Position numbers and translations under genes: made by a program
The notes under the pieces: model-generated
Database searches by the model: none
What the model was told of the DNA's origin: nothing
Seen by the model: only the letters and a program-made list of their open reading frames with translations
Part shown: positions 60,773-64,000 of the stretch, piece after piece
How positions within the stretch are numbered: position 1 is the first letter of the stretch
How the letters are laid out: every line of letters starts with the position of its first letter
Source: Anaerolineae bacterium
Lineage (GTDB): Bacteria; Chloroflexota; Anaerolineae; Aggregatilineales; Phototrophicaceae
Reading direction: 5' to 3'
Length of the DNA: 64,000 nucleotides
Assembly: GCA_019912965.1 (NCBI GenBank)
Contig: JAIOHM010000003.1
Coordinates: forward strand, 1-64,000

Positions 60773-62950
60773 GTGCAGACTCAATTCATCAACTTATACC
60801 GCAATATCCAAAAAATCTGGTATCAATGGATTGAGCCGCCGCACGCTGTTCATGATCCTGGCATTTACAGCCGTTCGCGCTTCCTTTCCGCTACCGTCTT
60901 GCTGCTGATTCCGCTGGTATTATTCCTGTCATTGATTGGAGTCCTGTTGAGCGGTGGTCAGGAAGCCGAAATTTTTAATGATCTTTACAGTCATTTACTC
61001 GGCCTCGGAACACTGATTGTCATCTATGCCTTAAACCGCCGGGGGTGGTATCGTCCGGCGGCGGCGCTGTTGATTGGCATCAGCGTTTTCATCGTCTTCT
61101 GGGGCGCGATGCCCTATGATGATCCTGCTGACGCCGATTTTCTGGTTTATCTCGCCATTCCGGTTCTGATGACCTACCTGCTGCTCTCATCGCGGGCGGC
61201 ATTTCTGGTGGCGCTCTCCTGTTTGATTGGGATGCTTGCACTGCCGCTGTTTGTCCCTTCGCTAAATTTTCTGGCGATTTTGTACTTTCAGGGAACATTC
61301 CTGATCGTTGTGCTGTTGTTGAGCTGGCTGGTCAACCGTCATCGCGTGTATGAGGAACGAACCCGTCAGGCCATACTGCGCGAAAGTGAAAAAAGTCTGC
61401 GTCTGATTACCGATAACATGCACGAAATCATTTTTTATTTCAATGCTCAAGGCAAGCTCCAGTATCTCAGCCCATCCATTAAAAGTGTGCTGGGTTACGA
61501 AAACACCATTGCATCCAAATCATGGCATTTCTGGATGGAAATTATCCACCCGGATGATTTGCAAATGGCTATGGAGAATATCCAACGCGCGGTCGAGGGG
61601 ACTACCCCCATTCACTACAAATACCGCGTTCGCCATCATGACGGGCATTTTGTCTGGCTGGAAACCGCCAGCGCCCCTTTGAAGGATGAGGGCGGCATCG
61701 TTTTCACCTGCCGGGATGTTACCCAGCGCAAAATGGTGCAGGATCAATTATATGCTGCCGAGCGCGAACGCCGTCTGCTGGCGGAAAGTATGCGCGACAC
61801 AGTGGTTGCGTTGAACAGCAGTCTGAAGCTGGAAGAAGTGCTGTCGCATGTGCTGCAACAGGCCAAAATCATCATCCCACACGAAGCTGGCTGGATTGGG
61901 CTGCTTGATTCGGGAGCAGTGTACGCGGTTGGGGCGCACGGTTATACAGAACGCGGTATGGCCGACGAACAAAGCCTGCACTACTCGCTGGATACCTTAG
62001 TCAATCTACGCCGGATTATCGACACCAATCAGCCAGTCATCATCGAGAATACGGAACAGAACAAAAACTGGGAAGTTGTACCAGAAATCGAATGGGTCAA
62101 GTCAAGCATTGGTGCGCCCATCTCGGTAGGTAATCAGGTCGTAGGCATCATCAGTCTGGATAGCGGTACACCCTACGCATTTACCGAGCAGGATGCCAAG
62201 CCGCTGCAAGCGCTGGCACAACAAGCCAGTACGGCTGTCCGCAATGCCATGCTTTACGAAACCGTCGAACAGCACGCTTATGAACTTGAGCAGCATGTGG
62301 TGGAACGCACCATCAAACTCAACCGTGCCAAGCAGCGGGCAGAAACCATTCTGGCGCATAACACGGATGCAATCCTGCTGCTGCGCGACGATGGAACGAT
62401 CAGTCAGGTCAATCCAGCTTTCAACACCCTGTTTGGTTACGACGTGGATGAGTTTATTGACGAAAATATGGTTCGGTTGATACCCGCCGAAAGCCGCCCC
62501 GCGCTGGAAAATGCACTGCTGAAATTAAAGGCAGGCGAACCCACACAACGCCTTGAACTGGTCGTCCAGCGCAAGGATTTTTCAACCTTTTGGGCGGATG
62601 CCGCGCTGACCGTAATCCCCGATATTGATGTTGGTCATATGGTGGTGTGCAGCCTGCGCGATATTACGCCTCTCAAGCAGGTTGAAGACGGTTTGCGGCG
62701 CGCGCTGGAAAAAGAACGGGAACTCAACGAATTGAAATCGATGTTTGTGACCACTGTATCCCACGAATTCCGCACCCCATTGGCAATCATTCAATCCTCA
62801 AGTGATTTGCTCAAGCATTATGGCGAACGGCTTACGGACGTTCGTAAAGATCAGCATCTTGAAACGATCCAGAATCAGGTCGTCCATATGACTGACATGT
62901 TGCAACAAATCCTTACCTATAATCAGGAAGAAACAGAAGTTATGGAGTAA
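60773..62950 (+). CDS. Membrane PAS-GAF-PAS sensor with HisKA but no ATPase domain
   Basis: A 725-aa sensor. Five or six membrane helices (about 35-195) precede a PAS domain (about 205-330; DNMHEIIFYFNAQGKLQYLSP), a GAF domain (about 345-500), a coiled coil and a second PAS (about 520-640; AHNTDAILLLRDDG). It ends with a HisKA phosphoacceptor helix pair (TVSHEFRTPLAIIQSSSDLL) and stops at residue 725 without the N/G boxes of a HATPase. The stop is clean and the next gene has its own ribosome binding site, so it is not an obvious frameshift. It begins with GTG after GGGGAGCAGG. Confidence 0.88.
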   Translation: MQTQFINLYRNIQKIWYQWIEPPHAVHDPGIYSRSRFLSATVLLLIPLVLFLSLIGVLLSGGQEAEIFNDLYSHLLGLGTLIVIYALNRRGWYRPAAALLIGISVFIVFWGAMPYDDPADADFLVYLAIPVLMTYLLLSSRAAFLVALSCLIGMLALPLFVPSLNFLAILYFQGTFLIVVLLLSWLVNRHRVYEERTRQAILRESEKSLRLITDNMHEIIFYFNAQGKLQYLSPSIKSVLGYENTIASKSWHFWMEIIHPDDLQMAMENIQRAVEGTTPIHYKYRVRHHDGHFVWLETASAPLKDEGGIVFTCRDVTQRKMVQDQLYAAERERRLLAESMRDTVVALNSSLKLEEVLSHVLQQAKIIIPHEAGWIGLLDSGAVYAVGAHGYTERGMADEQSLHYSLDTLVNLRRIIDTNQPVIIENTEQNKNWEVVPEIEWVKSSIGAPISVGNQVVGIISLDSGTPYAFTEQDAKPLQALAQQASTAVRNAMLYETVEQHAYELEQHVVERTIKLNRAKQRAETILAHNTDAILLLRDDGTISQVNPAFNTLFGYDVDEFIDENMVRLIPAESRPALENALLKLKAGEPTQRLELVVQRKDFSTFWADAALTVIPDIDVGHMVVCSLRDITPLKQVEDGLRRALEKERELNELKSMFVTTVSHEFRTPLAIIQSSSDLLKHYGERLTDVRKDQHLETIQNQVVHMTDMLQQILTYNQEETEVME

Positions 62951-63048
62951 AGACTTGGTTTGAAATCCGCAAAAATGGCACGCAGGTTTCCCTCATAAGG
63001 TATAATAATAAATAAAGAATGTTATGACACGTCGGAGGACTGCGAAAA

Positions 63049-63381
63049 ATGGATTTCAAAACACGCTCAACCAACCATATAACCATCCTCGATTTAAGTG
63101 GACGGTTCGATTCGTATGGTTCCCCTGCTATCAGCACATGGCTGGACGAAAACACCAAATCCAGCATAAAAATTCTGGTGAATCTGGCGGATGTCAGTTT
63201 TATCGACTCCAGTGCGCTGGCTGTTTTGATCAAAGGCTTAAAACGCAGTCGTCAACAGCAAGGTGATCTCGTGCTGTGTAGTATGCAAGCCCCTGTGCGC
63301 GTCATTTTTGAACTCACTCGTCTGGATAAAGCCTTTAACATCTATCCCAGTGAAGCTGAGGCATTGGCTGCCTTGCAATGA
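63049..63381 (+). CDS. STAS-domain anti-sigma factor antagonist-like protein
   Basis: A 110-aa STAS protein of the SpoIIAA/RsbV type. The conserved phosphorylation-site segment is VSFIDSSALAVLIKGLK with the Ser in IDSSAL, and the opening ITILDLSGRFDSYG is typical. These proteins are phosphorylated by RsbW-like kinases and restored by SpoIIE/RsbU phosphatases. GGAGGACTG precedes the ATG. It overlaps the next gene as ATGA, so the two are coupled. Confidence 0.92.
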   Translation: MDFKTRSTNHITILDLSGRFDSYGSPAISTWLDENTKSSIKILVNLADVSFIDSSALAVLIKGLKRSRQQQGDLVLCSMQAPVRVIFELTRLDKAFNIYPSEAEALAALQ

Positions 63382-64000
63382 TCGAAACACAGGATACCCC
63401 GCTTGCCCTGACCAGCCTTCTTCGCACCCATCATACCCACTTACAAACCATCGCTGACTCCTGGCTGCGGGCAGGAGCAGCCGGATTCGGGTTGCAAACC
63501 CAGAATAAACTGGTGATGAGTTTCGGCACCGCCAACGACACGCCCAGCCTATCCGTGCCCTTGAAGGTCAATGGAAGGACGCAGGGCGAGGTGTGTGTAT
63601 ATGGCCTGAATGGTGAGTCAGCACGCACCAAACTGCAATCCGACGCCAGTTTAATCGCAACCTTGGTGACGCTGGAAAGCGAAATCACCAGCATGACTCT
63701 GGAACTGATTGGCAATCAGGATCAACTGCTGGCGCTGTACGAATTGAATGAATCGCTGCGTAACCGTCTGGAAATGGGCGAGGTGTTGTCCACGCTGGCA
63801 CAGGTTGGCATCCGGCTGGCGCGCGCACAGGCCACCTGTGCTGCCCTCATGCTGGAATCCGAACCAACGGTATCCTATTACCCGGAACCCTTTTTGCGCC
63901 CACAGGCCGTGGTCGAATTGTTTGAGCGGCTGCGCTCCACCCGAAATCGCCTGCTGGTGGAAGGCGCAATGCTGCATCTGTCCTTATCCGGTATGGCGCT
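63378..64000 (+). CDS. GAF-containing protein, partial at window end
   Basis: An open frame of 207 codons from an ATG overlapping the STAS stop to the window edge; the ORF track omits it because there is no stop. The first 110 residues look like a small GAF-like or ligand-binding region (NKLVMSFGTANDTPSLSVPL), then a coiled coil (LYELNESLRNRLEMGEVLSTLAQVG) and the start of a second GAF domain (ARAQATCAALMLE). By neighbourhood it may continue into a SpoIIE-like phosphatase or a HATPase acting on the STAS protein; that part is not visible here. Confidence 0.75.
   Translation, partial: MIETQDTPLALTSLLRTHHTHLQTIADSWLRAGAAGFGLQTQNKLVMSFGTANDTPSLSVPLKVNGRTQGEVCVYGLNGESARTKLQSDASLIATLVTLESEITSMTLELIGNQDQLLALYELNESLRNRLEMGEVLSTLAQVGIRLARAQATCAALMLESEPTVSYYPEPFLRPQAVVELFERLRSTRNRLLVEGAMLHLSLSGMA

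Overview
The window looks like chromosomal DNA of a member of the Chloroflexota (Anaerolineae-like). The evidence is the style of the proteins rather than a marker gene: a very long Ser/Thr kinase with a Pro/Thr-rich stalk and extracellular SH3 and LamG-like domains, several secreted SH3 or beta-propeller proteins, a large clostripain with PPC domains, RecA and the primary sigma factor with long charged N-terminal tails, and PAS/GAF histidine kinases. Base composition is moderately GC-rich by eye, with two clearly AT-richer stretches (about 8.4-11.1 kb and 16.9-18.0 kb). No rRNA, tRNA, CRISPR array, integrase or complete insertion sequence was seen. This lineage assignment is inference.

Layout. 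0.1-8.4 kb: a DUF4062-TPR membrane protein with an SH3 lipoprotein, the sigma factor with a YceD-like protein, and the giant Ser/Thr kinase. 8.4-13.1 kb: an accessory patch with a Rad50/SMC-like ATPase and a 63-aa partner, then an S41 peptidase flanked by two copies of a ~98-bp direct repeat. 13.1-18.6 kb: recA with a YjbR/TfoX-like gene, a cobalamin adenosyltransferase, a GAF protein, a solitary HicB-like protein and a TolB-like propeller. 18.6-26.6 kb: secreted SH3/propeller paralogues, the clostripain and a PAP2-like membrane protein. 26.6-34.7 kb: a FolC-like ligase carrying a repeat-derived insert, a HAD phosphatase, cytochrome P450, acyl-CoA ligase and Rieske oxygenase. 34.7-48.5 kb: DNA alkylation repair, a sugar-phosphate operon, a PAS-GAF histidine kinase with a Bles03-like gene, a tandem CNNM/HlyC pair, two methyltransferases, an AraC regulator, a RibD-like reductase, a YdeI-like protein and a putative immunity protein. 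48.8-53.3 kb: a tightly packed mutS2, adenosine deaminase and DUF1152 operon. 53.3-58.9 kb: a TIR-WD40 protein, a DUF433/DUF5615 toxin-antitoxin-like pair and an operon of SDR, HAD, a shikimate-kinase-like protein with a broken P-loop, and a nitrilase. 59.1-64.0 kb: a BMP-FAS1 fusion and a signalling cassette of an HK-like protein without an ATPase domain, a STAS protein and a partial GAF protein.

Most genes are housekeeping or signalling. The strongest candidates for an undescribed system are the two-gene Rad50-like ATPase module at 8.4-11.0 kb, the split-looking phosphorelay/STAS cassette at the right edge, the BMP-FAS1 fusion, and the DUF4062-TPR/lipoprotein pair. A second theme is short dispersed heptamer-type repeats between genes, one of which has been absorbed in frame into the folC-like gene directly after its P-loop.
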